A stretch of 64,000 nt of DNA from Vibrio chagasii (GTDB taxonomy: Bacteria; Pseudomonadota; Gammaproteobacteria; Enterobacterales; Vibrionaceae), in NCBI RefSeq assembly GCF_024347355.1, contig NZ_AP025465.1:558001-622000 (forward strand), given 5' to 3'. The translations under genes and the position numbers were made by a program. The notes beneath the pieces were generated by a model. The model saw only the letters and a program-made list of their open reading frames with translations, had not been told where the DNA came from and did not search any database. This document shows positions 39,049 to 46,997 of this stretch, one piece after another. Position 1 is the stretch's first letter. Every line of letters begins with the position of its first letter.

Positions 39049-40998
39049 ATGTTTTTCCGAATTGGTAATACGAAGGTTGCTGTGGCTGCATCGGCAATCT
39101 TGTCTTCAGTTTCACTGGCTCCAATGGCTATGGCTAGCAATGCCTCAGAGTTAGAAATGCAGCGTGATGTTTATGATAGAGCGCAAGAGGTTTTAGACAG
39201 CCGTGATCTAAAAGCTTATTTAGCACTGCGCAGCAAAATTCAAACATACCCTCTCACGCCTTACACCGATTATCGTGCTTTTCTTATTGGCTTAGGTGAT
39301 CGCACTCCGGCGGAAGTGGATGCGTTTATTGAAGAGAACAAAGCACTGCCATTTTCTAATCGTATGCGAGCACCATATTTAGATATGCTGGCGTCTAGAA
39401 AACAGTGGCAAACCATCCTCGAGTTTCAGACCAAAGAGCCAGTGGGCGAAAAGTACCAATGCATTTATTACCGAGCGAACTATGAGCAAGGTAATCAAGA
39501 ACTGGCTTTTAAAGGAGCGAAGCAGCTTTGGTTGAGCGGCGATGGTGTTGATGACGCTTGCGACCCGTTGTTTAAGAGTTGGGATCAAGCTGGCTTGAGA
39601 ACCGATGAACTAATTTTAGAGCGTATGCTGTTAGCGTTTGAAGGGCGTAACGGTAAGCTGATGACCTATCTGATCAAGCAATTGGATCATAATGAGTCAA
39701 TTGCTCAAGCTAAGCAGATGAAGGCGTTATACAACAAGCCTGAAAATGTGCTCACATTCGCTAAGAAGCATCCAGCCAATGAGTTTTATCAAGCTCAAAC
39801 GGAGTTTGCTTTTAAGAAGCTAGCAAGAAAATCGGCTAGTAGTGCCCAAGAAGTATTCGATGAGGTCATCAAGGCTCAGAAGTTTTCTGAAGAGAAATAT
39901 CAAGAGCTCGCTGATTACCTGACTTTCCGTTTAATCAATACCGATTCTGAAGAGTTGATGGAGTGGCGAGATGAGATGTTGGCGAGTTCGTCGAAACAAG
40001 TCTTACTCGAACGTCGTGCCCGTTTGGCTATTCAGCATGCCGATTGGGCTGGATTGAAAGAGTGGATTGCCCGCTTAGACGACAAGCACCAAGCGTCATT
40101 GCGCTGGCAATATTGGTTAGGCAGGGCTGAAATAGCAACAGGTGATACTGAAAAGGGTAACCAACGTCTGTCTGATATTTTAGGTCAGCGTAATTTTTAC
40201 AGTGTTGCAGCAGCAAAGCAGTTAGGTAAACCGATTCAATATCCAACTTCTACGTTGAAATACAACCCAGAAACAGTGAAGCCTTTTAGTACTTCGCTGA
40301 CTCGTATCGATGAACTGATCACTCGCGATAAAATTGCCGCAGCCAAAAGTGAATGGCGCTGGCTACTGACCAATGCAGATAAAGAGCAAAAAGAGATGCT
40401 GGCCGCTTACGCTGCGACACAGCGTTGGAATCACTTTACTGTCATTGCCAGTATTTCAGCGAAAATGTGGGATAACATTGCGCTGCGTTTTCCGGTTGCT
40501 CATAAGTGGTGGTTTAACTTCTATGCGGAGAAGCATGATATTGATCCAATCACCTTGATGTCTCTAGCAAGACAAGAGAGCGCGATGGATTCAGAAGCTC
40601 GTTCTCCAGTTGGTGCACGTGGTGTCATGCAAATTATGCCAAAGACAGCGCAATACACAGCGAACAAGCACAAGATTAAGTACAAGGGTAGCGATGATCT
40701 TTACGATGTCGGCAAGAATATCGAAATTGGCAGCCACTACTTAGATGGCTTGCTCTCTCAATATGACAACAACCGTATCTTTGCTTTTGCTGCCTACAAT
40801 GCAGGTCCAAGCCGTGTTAAGCAGTGGCGTTCTCGCAGTGACGAAAAGCTTGATGCCTTCGCTTTTATTGAGATGATTCCATTCAAAGAGACACGCGGTT
40901 ACGTTCAGAACATCTTAATGTTTGAGACTTACTATCGAGACATCTTGGGTGAGCAGGGCGAGTTTTTGGCTCCCCATGAGGTGAAAACTAAATACTAG
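39049..40998 (+). CDS. slt: Soluble lytic murein transglycosylase Slt
   Basis: Slt70 cleaves glycan strands in the periplasm, leaving 1,6-anhydroMurNAc ends that feed the NagZ-AnmK-MurQ route encoded 8 to 13 kb away. From ATG at 39049 (AAGGA at 39036-39040) the 649-residue protein begins with a signal peptide ending near PMAMASNA. A long alpha-superhelical domain is followed by the lysozyme-like domain with the catalytic Glu in LARQESAMDSEARSPVGARGVMQIMP and the AAYNAGP motif. E. coli Slt is 645 residues. The frame upstream to 38992 lacks a ribosome site. Confidence 0.95.
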   Translation: MFFRIGNTKVAVAASAILSSVSLAPMAMASNASELEMQRDVYDRAQEVLDSRDLKAYLALRSKIQTYPLTPYTDYRAFLIGLGDRTPAEVDAFIEENKALPFSNRMRAPYLDMLASRKQWQTILEFQTKEPVGEKYQCIYYRANYEQGNQELAFKGAKQLWLSGDGVDDACDPLFKSWDQAGLRTDELILERMLLAFEGRNGKLMTYLIKQLDHNESIAQAKQMKALYNKPENVLTFAKKHPANEFYQAQTEFAFKKLARKSASSAQEVFDEVIKAQKFSEEKYQELADYLTFRLINTDSEELMEWRDEMLASSSKQVLLERRARLAIQHADWAGLKEWIARLDDKHQASLRWQYWLGRAEIATGDTEKGNQRLSDILGQRNFYSVAAAKQLGKPIQYPTSTLKYNPETVKPFSTSLTRIDELITRDKIAAAKSEWRWLLTNADKEQKEMLAAYAATQRWNHFTVIASISAKMWDNIALRFPVAHKWWFNFYAEKHDIDPITLMSLARQESAMDSEARSPVGARGVMQIMPKTAQYTANKHKIKYKGSDDLYDVGKNIEIGSHYLDGLLSQYDNNRIFAFAAYNAGPSRVKQWRSRSDEKLDAFAFIEMIPFKETRGYVQNILMFETYYRDILGEQGEFLAPHEVKTKY

Positions 40999-41031
40999 TG
41001 GTCGATAAGTCCTGAAACTGAGTGACAATTG

Positions 41032-41072
41032 AAGGCAGTGAGTGCGAACCATTTCCGCTTACTGCCTTTTTA
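41032..41072 (+). terminator. slt terminator
   Basis: AAGGCAGTGAGTG (41032-41044) pairs with CGCTTACTGCCTT (41056-41068), followed by TTTT. Confidence 0.75.
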
Positions 41073-41168
41073 CATTGGATCACATCCAGTATTTCGGTAT
41101 AAAGTGGTAGACGCTTTCAATCGATAAGCGACTCTTTAAAGTCTAAATTTAAAAGTAAGTGTAGATAT

Positions 41169-41462
41169 ATGGCATCACAACCTGAATATGATAACTGGCA
41201 ACAACTCATGGATTTAGTTAAGACAGCGGTTGAGAAAGATCAGCATGAACTGTTGTTGACCATGATGATGACGCCCGATGAGCGAGATGCTCTGGTTGCT
41301 CGAATTAATATTTTTTGTGAGCTAATGAAAGGTGAAATGTCTCAAAGACAAGTAAGCCAAATGCTGGGAGTCGGTGTGGCAACCATCACCAGAGGCTCGA
41401 ATGAGCTCAAGGCAAAATCAGAACAAGAGAAAGCGATTATTGCCGATCTGCTGCTTAAGTAA
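41169..41462 (+). CDS. trpR: Trp operon repressor TrpR
   Basis: A 97-residue tryptophan-dependent repressor. Family features are MMTPDERDALVARINIFCELMKGEMSQRQVSQMLGVGVATITRGSNELK, including the helix-turn-helix in the second half and the co-repressor-binding arginines. It follows slt as in E. coli (slt-trpR). No autoregulatory trp operator of the E. coli type was found upstream. It adds to the aromatic amino-acid regulation in this part of the window. Confidence 0.95.
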   Translation: MASQPEYDNWQQLMDLVKTAVEKDQHELLLTMMMTPDERDALVARINIFCELMKGEMSQRQVSQMLGVGVATITRGSNELKAKSEQEKAIIADLLLK

Positions 41463-41504
41463 TGATGGCTTAAGCTATCACTGAATAGCGAGAGTGCGAA
41501 TTGA

Positions 41505-41537
41505 AAAAAAACGCTAACTGAGGGTTAGCGTTTTTTA
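41505..41537. terminator. Bidirectional terminator between trpR and yjjX
   Basis: AAAAAACGCTAAC (41506-41518) pairs with GTTAGCGTTTTTT (41524-41536). It separates convergent genes. Confidence 0.88.
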
Positions 41538-41589
41538 GTTTCTAGAGCTTGCAATCGAGCTGCTAGAAAGCTTGAGAAGCATTCATTGG

Positions 41590-42111
41590 TCAAGCCGAGA
41601 AATGCTCAGGGTTCACAAATGGGATCAGCGCTAAGATTAACGCTTGGTGATAGACCGAGCTACGTGAAAGCTGGTTATGTGTCAGTAAACCAATCGCTCC
41701 ACCTTTTTGTTTGATATTGTCAGTACCAAATACTTCATCCATCACATCCCCGAGTTCGTTAGCGTGTTCTAGCTTCTCAAGAACGGCTGGTGGCAACATC
41801 AGGCTTGCCGAGCGAGATTCTCCACGTTGGCCATTTGATTCAATCACCATCCAAGCAAAGGTAACCCCGCCTTCGATTCCCGCTTCTAACCCAACATAGA
41901 AATCCGCATTAGGTTGCTGTTGTGTCGCATTGTGAACACGGTTTACAGCACCTTGATAGGTTTCATCATTACTCATCGGCTGATCGGCAACACCACTTGG
42001 CACACTTACCCCCGTGAACTCAAACCCGGTGTTGGGAAACGCAGAGACAAAAGCACTTTTGACAGCATTGATCTTAGCGGGATTTAGCGAGGCGATGATG
42101 ACAGATTTCAT
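41590..42111 (-). CDS. yjjX: Inosine/xanthosine triphosphatase YjjX
   Basis: A 173-residue house-cleaning phosphatase that hydrolyses ITP and XTP, keeping damaged purines out of RNA and DNA. The family pattern is clear: ASLNPAKINAVKSAF at the N-terminus, FVGLEAGIEG-like FYVGLEAGIEGG and FAWMVIESNGQRGESRSASLMLP. In E. coli yjjX also neighbours trpR. The gene lies 40 bp downstream of the GGDEF/EAL gene on the same strand. Confidence 0.92.
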   Translation of the reverse strand: MKSVIIASLNPAKINAVKSAFVSAFPNTGFEFTGVSVPSGVADQPMSNDETYQGAVNRVHNATQQQPNADFYVGLEAGIEGGVTFAWMVIESNGQRGESRSASLMLPPAVLEKLEHANELGDVMDEVFGTDNIKQKGGAIGLLTHNQLSRSSVYHQALILALIPFVNPEHFSA

Positions 42112-42151
42112 GTGTTCGATTCTTCTAGTCGGTTGATTCAGTTGGCGCGTG

Positions 42152-44488
42152 TTAATCGTTCTGCTGGTGCTTAAATCGCTGTTGGTGTTCTTGATACCAG
42201 TCGCTTAGCTCATTGAGAGGCATAGGCTTACCAAAGTAGAAGCCTTGCAGCATGTCGCAATGCGCGTCTTGTAGCCATTGGTGCATCTCTTTGGTTTCGA
42301 TACCTTCAGCAGTCACGGTTTTACCTTGCGCGTGACACAGTCCGATCACGGGTTTAACTATGTTCTGATTATCTGTTTCGATCAAGGCTTCTAAAAAACC
42401 TTTGTCTAATTTAATTTTTTGCGTTGGGTACTCAACCAATTGAGTGATGGATGTGTAGCCCGAACCAAAATCATCGATAGCTAATCGGTAGCCCATTCGA
42501 GCGAGTTCGTTGAGTAGCGGAAAACCGTGTGAATTTGAATAGAAAGTCTCGGTGATCTCAAAATCAATTAAGCTTGGTGGAATGCCATTAATCTTTGCGT
42601 GTTGTTCAATGAAATCCGCTAGGTGCGTAGTCTCTATCCCTGCGGAAGATAGGTTGATGGACAGCTGAATCGAGTGATCAAATTGACCCTGAAGCTGATG
42701 GAAAGAAGCGAAAGCATTCTTGATAACCCAGCGGTCGACAAGCTCAAATAGCCCAGTTTGCTCGGCAATAGGAATAAATTCATTGGGTGCAACCGTACCA
42801 AGTTGTTCGGACTCCCAACGCAATAGAACCTCAACCCCAATCACGTGGTTCCCTGCGGCATCCATGTAAGGCATATAAACGAGTTTAAACTCTTCATCGA
42901 AGTTTTTATCTCTTAGGGCACGCTCAATATTGGCTTGACGCTGAATAGTTTTATCCAAATCTAACGAGTAATCCGCGAACTGATTCTTGCCAGCATGTTT
43001 TGCCTGATACATCGCAGTATCAGCGTTTGAGAGTAGTTTCTCTATGGTATGCCCATCACTTGGGTAGGTCGCGATCCCAATGCTCACGGTAATCGGAAAG
43101 CTTCCTGAGTCGGTGATAAAGCCTTTTTGTAGCGGGGTCAGTAATTTTTCTGAAAACTGATGCGCAATATTATCGGCATTCGCTGGGGCATTGATATAGA
43201 TAACAAACTCATCGCCCGACAAGCGTGCAGGCATGCAGTGAGCGCTGTCGCTCTGTTGAAAAAAGTCACATAAAGCGGTGATGCGCTCTGCAAAAGAAAC
43301 CAGTATTGAATCCCCAATCTGGTGTCCGTATTTGTCGTTCACAAACTTAAAGTTGTCTAAATCGAGATAGAGTACCCAGGTATTGTTTTTCGAGTCAGGG
43401 GCTGGCAGAGACTGTTGCACAAACGACTGAAATTGAAGTCGATTGGGGATTTGCGTTAGCTGGTCATTCTCTGCCAACACTTTGGTCTGTTGGTAGGTAT
43501 TATCGAGCTCTTGGTACATGTCATAAAAACGTTGTGACAAGCGGCCTAATTCATCATTAGTGCCTAAGCGCTCAATGTTCTTTCTTTGCTTTTTTTCGAC
43601 CTGTTGCAGCTGCTTATCCAAGCGCGTGATTGGATTAATCACACATCGGGATAAAAGCATGAGCAATAAGCCCATACTGACAAAAGCAGAAAGAGCAAAC
43701 GACACGCTGAGCTCATTCCAGATGGATTTGAGTTTGTTGTCCAACAAAAAATGAGCGGGGTCGAGTGTTGCGTAAAACTCAGGCCCTAGCTTTACTGACT
43801 GAGTTAAGCCATTTCCTAGGGATATCGGCTCATCGGTAAAGAAAAGGCTAGTTTGATAGTCAAACTCTATCTGTTTTCGTAGTGAATTAAACTTATCGAG
43901 AGAAACAGATACGACGAGAAAAAACACATCGTTGAGTTGTTCGCTTATCGGAGCGGAAACGCTCTTTTTGTCGAGTACTTCATAGTGAACAAGCACACCT
44001 TCACCTTGTGAGTTTTGGATGTAGTCAGTACCCAAAGCTGTGCGTTTTTCTTGGTATTGATGCTCAACGAACTCTAATACTTTAGGGTCCATCTCTGCAT
44101 AGGGATCTCGGCTATTTTCGGCGTAATAGCTGACAGTGCGATCACTGTCTAGCAGAGCTAGTCCGGTAAAGCTGTCGTCGCCATCTTGCAATAACTTAAC
44201 GGTTTCGTGCAGGTCATCGATGAGTGCGAGCTCTTGGCTGGGGTTCTCTTCAGCCAAGAAGAAGCGTTTAATCATGTCACTTTTAGTGAGTGCATAAGAA
44301 TAGCTATTAAGAAAAGAGCGTGACTGGCGAAAGTGCCCGGCCAGTTTTTCCATACTTAATTGCAGAGCGTTATCTTCGCGTTTGATGAAACTGTTTTTTT
44401 GAGTTGAGTAGATGATATAGCTGGAAGTCGCAGTACTTATCAGTATTACGGGTGCAATCAGAAGTAATATTTTCGTACTTAGCTTCAT
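42152..44488 (-). CDS. mbaA: MbaA-like membrane GGDEF/EAL protein
   Basis: A 778-residue c-di-GMP enzyme. TM1 lies near residues 7-28, a periplasmic sensory domain spans to about 262, TM2 to about 285, and then come HAMP, GGDEF (about 335-500) and EAL (about 520-770). The GGDEF motif is SGDEF (424-428) with no RxxD I-site before it. The EAL motif is EVL (553-555), while NLS, FEITE, DDFGSG, the lysine of KLDKG and AEGIE are kept. This combination and the position beside pheA match V. cholerae MbaA, a polyamine-responsive regulator. No nspS-type partner is adjacent. Confidence 0.78.
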   Translation of the reverse strand: MKLSTKILLLIAPVILISTATSSYIIYSTQKNSFIKREDNALQLSMEKLAGHFRQSRSFLNSYSYALTKSDMIKRFFLAEENPSQELALIDDLHETVKLLQDGDDSFTGLALLDSDRTVSYYAENSRDPYAEMDPKVLEFVEHQYQEKRTALGTDYIQNSQGEGVLVHYEVLDKKSVSAPISEQLNDVFFLVVSVSLDKFNSLRKQIEFDYQTSLFFTDEPISLGNGLTQSVKLGPEFYATLDPAHFLLDNKLKSIWNELSVSFALSAFVSMGLLLMLLSRCVINPITRLDKQLQQVEKKQRKNIERLGTNDELGRLSQRFYDMYQELDNTYQQTKVLAENDQLTQIPNRLQFQSFVQQSLPAPDSKNNTWVLYLDLDNFKFVNDKYGHQIGDSILVSFAERITALCDFFQQSDSAHCMPARLSGDEFVIYINAPANADNIAHQFSEKLLTPLQKGFITDSGSFPITVSIGIATYPSDGHTIEKLLSNADTAMYQAKHAGKNQFADYSLDLDKTIQRQANIERALRDKNFDEEFKLVYMPYMDAAGNHVIGVEVLLRWESEQLGTVAPNEFIPIAEQTGLFELVDRWVIKNAFASFHQLQGQFDHSIQLSINLSSAGIETTHLADFIEQHAKINGIPPSLIDFEITETFYSNSHGFPLLNELARMGYRLAIDDFGSGYTSITQLVEYPTQKIKLDKGFLEALIETDNQNIVKPVIGLCHAQGKTVTAEGIETKEMHQWLQDAHCDMLQGFYFGKPMPLNELSDWYQEHQQRFKHQQND

Positions 44489-44819
44489 GGCTACTCACAA
44501 CATGGTTTATAAATTTGAGCGCGTAAGTCTATGTTACTTGGAGTGAGCTCGCTATTAATTACACGTTGTACGGTGCTTTCCTGTGAAGGCGGTAAGGTTT
44601 TGTCTTTATTGATAAAAAAGCTACTAATGAGTTTTCTGTTAGAAAAGCGTAGGGCTACTTAGAGGGGAGGTGGTGTAGAACGATAAATCAATGATTAGAG
44701 GCTAGGAAATGCCAAAGAGAGCGTTGCTTCTAAATGATATGTGTAGTCATGGTGATTTAAGTATTTGGCCTACCATAGGCCAAATACTTATGTTAGCTGA
44801 AAGCGTTATTCGTTCTCGG
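44489..44819. other. Spacer between mbaA-like gene and pheA without nspS
   Basis: No open frame resembling the PotD-like spermidine-binding protein NspS, found here in V. cholerae, is present, and I see no remnant of one. The only structure is the palindrome at 44760-44788. Confidence 0.6.
44760..44788. repeat. Intergenic palindrome ATTTGGCCTA-type, copy 2 (pheA 3' end)
   Basis: AGTATTTGGCCTA (44760-44772) and TAGGCCAAATACT (44776-44788) form perfect 13-bp arms around CCA. It lies 32 bp after the pheA stop and may act as its terminator, though it lacks a strong T run. It resembles the element at 35520-35546. Confidence 0.65.
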
Positions 44820-45995
44820 CTACGACAGCTTAACCTGAGTCGCTTTGATGTTTTCGCTTGGGTAACAGCCTAGCACTTTGAGGTGGCGAGTAATGGCCGT
44901 TAACTCTGTGATCGCTTGCTGCATATTATCTGAGTCTAGGTGTGCTTCTAAGTCTACATAGAACATCTCTTCCCAAGGGTTACCCATAATCGGACGAGAC
45001 TCTAGCTTAGTCATGTTGATACCTAAGCGTTGCAGAATCAGTAGTGTCTCTACTAATGAACCAGCTTCTTGTGAAGTCGACATAATGAGTGTCGTCTTCG
45101 CTGGGATTTGCGTTGATACTTCAACTGGCTTGCGTGCTACCACGATGAAACGCGTGTGGTTTTCTGTTTGATTTGCAATGTTACCTTGGATTGGCTGAAG
45201 CCCGTAAAGCTTGCCGCTCGATGCGTTACCAATCGCTGCGACATCATCACCGTCCAGATCTTTCACCTTTTTCATAGCGTCAGCTGTGCTGGCACAAGAC
45301 TCAAGGGTGACATCTTTAAGACGGCTCAAAAACTCGCTGCATTGCTGATGAGGTTGTGGGTGCGAATAGAGGGTTTTGATGTCTTCTAAACGGATATCAT
45401 TCTTAGCAACTAGGCAGTGCTCAATGGGTTGAGATAGCTCACCTACGATATAAAGCGTTGTGTGTTGAAGCAGGTCGTACACTTCGTTGATTGAACCTGA
45501 GCTGGTGTTCTCAATCGGCAATACGCCGTAATCTGCATGTCCCGATTCTACTGTTGAGGCAACCTCTTTGAAATGGCTACAGTTTAGCTCAATCAACTCC
45601 ATATTCTTGCGGCTGAAATACTCGCGGCTTGCAAGGTGCGAGTAAGAGCCTTTAGAACCCAAGAATGCCACGCGAGCCAAAGGCTTACGGCTTTGTGGAT
45701 TTGCGAGGTTTTGTAAGTATGACTGTTGCAGTAGAACTGAATCTTCAATGATGGTGTGAAACAGCTTAGTAATGTACTGAGCATCCAATTCGTATTTGTC
45801 TTTACCGTTGTTAATCAGCTTAACCAACAGTTGTTGTTCTCTTACTGCATCACGAACTGGCTTTGATGTCTCTACCTTGCTTTTAGCAACTTCGATGCTT
45901 AGCTTGCGACGTTCTGAAAGTAGTTTCAGTAGTTCGTCATCTAAATCATTAAGACGAAGGCGGATATCATCCAGTGAAATTGAGCGGTCAGTCAT
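44820..45995 (-). CDS. pheA: Bifunctional chorismate mutase/prephenate dehydratase PheA
   Basis: PheA commits chorismate to phenylalanine. The 391-residue protein has an N-terminal AroQ mutase (IRLRLNDLDDELLKLLSERRKLSIEVAKSK), a dehydratase domain (VAFLGSKGSYSHLASREYF, LPIENTSSGSINEVYDLL) and a C-terminal ACT domain with ESRPIMGNPWEEMFYVDLE for Phe feedback. A Phe-rich leader peptide and attenuator lie upstream. AAGGA just before ATG overlaps the end of the attenuator T run. Confidence 0.96.
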   Translation of the reverse strand: MTDRSISLDDIRLRLNDLDDELLKLLSERRKLSIEVAKSKVETSKPVRDAVREQQLLVKLINNGKDKYELDAQYITKLFHTIIEDSVLLQQSYLQNLANPQSRKPLARVAFLGSKGSYSHLASREYFSRKNMELIELNCSHFKEVASTVESGHADYGVLPIENTSSGSINEVYDLLQHTTLYIVGELSQPIEHCLVAKNDIRLEDIKTLYSHPQPHQQCSEFLSRLKDVTLESCASTADAMKKVKDLDGDDVAAIGNASSGKLYGLQPIQGNIANQTENHTRFIVVARKPVEVSTQIPAKTTLIMSTSQEAGSLVETLLILQRLGINMTKLESRPIMGNPWEEMFYVDLEAHLDSDNMQQAITELTAITRHLKVLGCYPSENIKATQVKLS

Positions 45996-46009
45996 AAATG
46001 TGTCCTTAT

Positions 46010-46040
46010 AAAAAAGCCTCCCTAGTTTGGGAGGCTTCTT
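46010..46040 (-). promoter_or_regulatory. pheA attenuator terminator with antiterminator pairing
   Basis: On the minus strand AGCCTCCC (46036-46029) pairs with GGGAGGCT (46022-46015) and is followed by six T, just before pheA. The sequence GGAGGCT at 46080-46074, immediately after the leader stop codon, can instead pair with AGCCTCC of the terminator. This gives the mutually exclusive folds of a classical ribosome-mediated attenuator. Confidence 0.82.
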
Positions 46041-46083
46041 GTTCGTTTTTGACTTGTTTTTCTAAAACGACTTAGCCTCCGAT

Positions 46084-46131
46084 TTACGGAAGAAAAAAGA
46101 AGTCAAAAATAAACAAAGATTGGGTTTGCAT
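46084..46131 (-). CDS. pheL: pheA leader peptide PheL
   Basis: A 15-residue leader, MQTQSLFIFDFFFLP, with five phenylalanines, three of them consecutive, ends at TAA 44 bp before the attenuator hairpin. Ribosome stalling at the Phe codons when charged tRNA-Phe is scarce would free the antiterminator, as for E. coli PheL ([15 protein letters not shown]). The Shine-Dalgarno sequence before its ATG is weak. It is too short for normal gene calling. Confidence 0.88.
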   Translation of the reverse strand: MQTQSLFIFDFFFLP

Positions 46132-46193
46132 AAAAAGTGATTGTTTTATGAATGTTTAAACACAATAAGCAAGCGAGCTACGAGCGTCAAGCA

Positions 46194-46224
46194 AAAAAAT
46201 AGCGCCCTGAGGCGCTATTTTTTA
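46194..46224 (-). terminator. raiA terminator
   Basis: AAAAAATAGCGCC (46194-46206) pairs perfectly with GGCGCTATTTTTT (46211-46223), loop CTGA. It separates raiA from the pheL-pheA unit. Confidence 0.88.
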
Positions 46225-46239
46225 ATCTGTTATCTTTCC

Positions 46240-46575
46240 TTATTCTACTTCAGCTTCTAGCTCTTCGATTTCAGGCTTTTCAGCGCGGCGCGCTTCTGGT
46301 TTATGGCGTAGCTTGTTGAGTTGACGCTCTAGTTTTTGTTCTACTTCGTTGATAGCAACGTAGAGGTCGTCATGGATTGATGAAGCTACAAGTTGTCCTT
46401 TTGGTACAGTGATTACCGCTTCAAATTTCTTCTTCTTGTTTGGTTCTTCACTAAAGCTCGCTTGGCAACCAATGATGTCTACTTGCCATTTATCCAGCTT
46501 TTTAAATTTGCTTTCTATGTGATCACGGATTGCAGAGGTAATGTCGATGTTTTTACCAGTGATGTTCATTTTCAT
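46240..46575 (-). CDS. raiA: Ribosome-associated inhibitor RaiA (YfiA)
   Basis: A 111-residue cold-shock and stationary-phase factor that binds the 30S A and P sites and stabilises idle 70S ribosomes. The sequence MNITGKNIDITSAIRDHI, LDKWQ and AINEVEQKLERQLNKLRHKPEARR is close to E. coli RaiA and includes the acidic C-terminal tail that distinguishes RaiA from HPF. The order raiA-pheL-pheA is conserved with E. coli. Confidence 0.93.
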   Translation of the reverse strand: MKMNITGKNIDITSAIRDHIESKFKKLDKWQVDIIGCQASFSEEPNKKKKFEAVITVPKGQLVASSIHDDLYVAINEVEQKLERQLNKLRHKPEARRAEKPEIEELEAEVE

Positions 46576-46910
46576 AGAAGTTTTCCTCTGTTGTATCCCT
46601 CATGGGTTAACTTCAGATTACGACTTTTGGGAATTGATAATGTGATCTGGATCTTGTTTTGGTTGGGTGGAATGAGCATTAAAATCAAATGTGATCTTAC
46701 GCAAGTCTTGATATCTTTTTGGCGAAAAATGCTTGTTATCCTTATGGAAAACGATAAGTTGGAGGCAAGGCTTCGCTAAAAATTAAATCAGTTTTTAGGG
46801 GCGTCTTACAGCTTACAGAAAGTGCTTGATGGATATTTATCCAAAAGTATTTTGTGATCTAGAGCACGTGACACATATCGCTAGGTAAGCTTCCTCAGAA
46901 TTAGACAAAC
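46576..46910 (-). promoter_or_regulatory. raiA upstream region with repeated TGTGATCT motifs
   Basis: TGTGATCT occurs three times in the same orientation, at 46641-46648, 46689-46696 and 46853-46860. The last (TGTGATCTAGAGCACG) resembles a CRP site with a good left half and a weak right half. The others have only the left half. CRP control of raiA in E. coli makes this worth noting, though the best site lies about 280 bp upstream. No gene is supported here. Confidence 0.4.
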
Positions 46911-46943
46911 AAAAGCCGCATAACTTTGCTTATGCGGCTTTTG
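46911..46943 (-). terminator. Terminator of the MltF-like gene
   Basis: AAAAGCCGCATAA (46911-46923) pairs perfectly with TTATGCGGCTTTT (46930-46942). Confidence 0.85.
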
Positions 46944-46997
46944 TGTTTTTGTCTTTACTCAATGTCTCTTCTTGTCTGGCTCAAGTTTATAGTCGCT

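Noticed and set aside
41100..41168. Autoregulatory trp operator before trpR
   Set aside because: No palindrome of the GTACTAGTT-AACTAGTAC kind is present.
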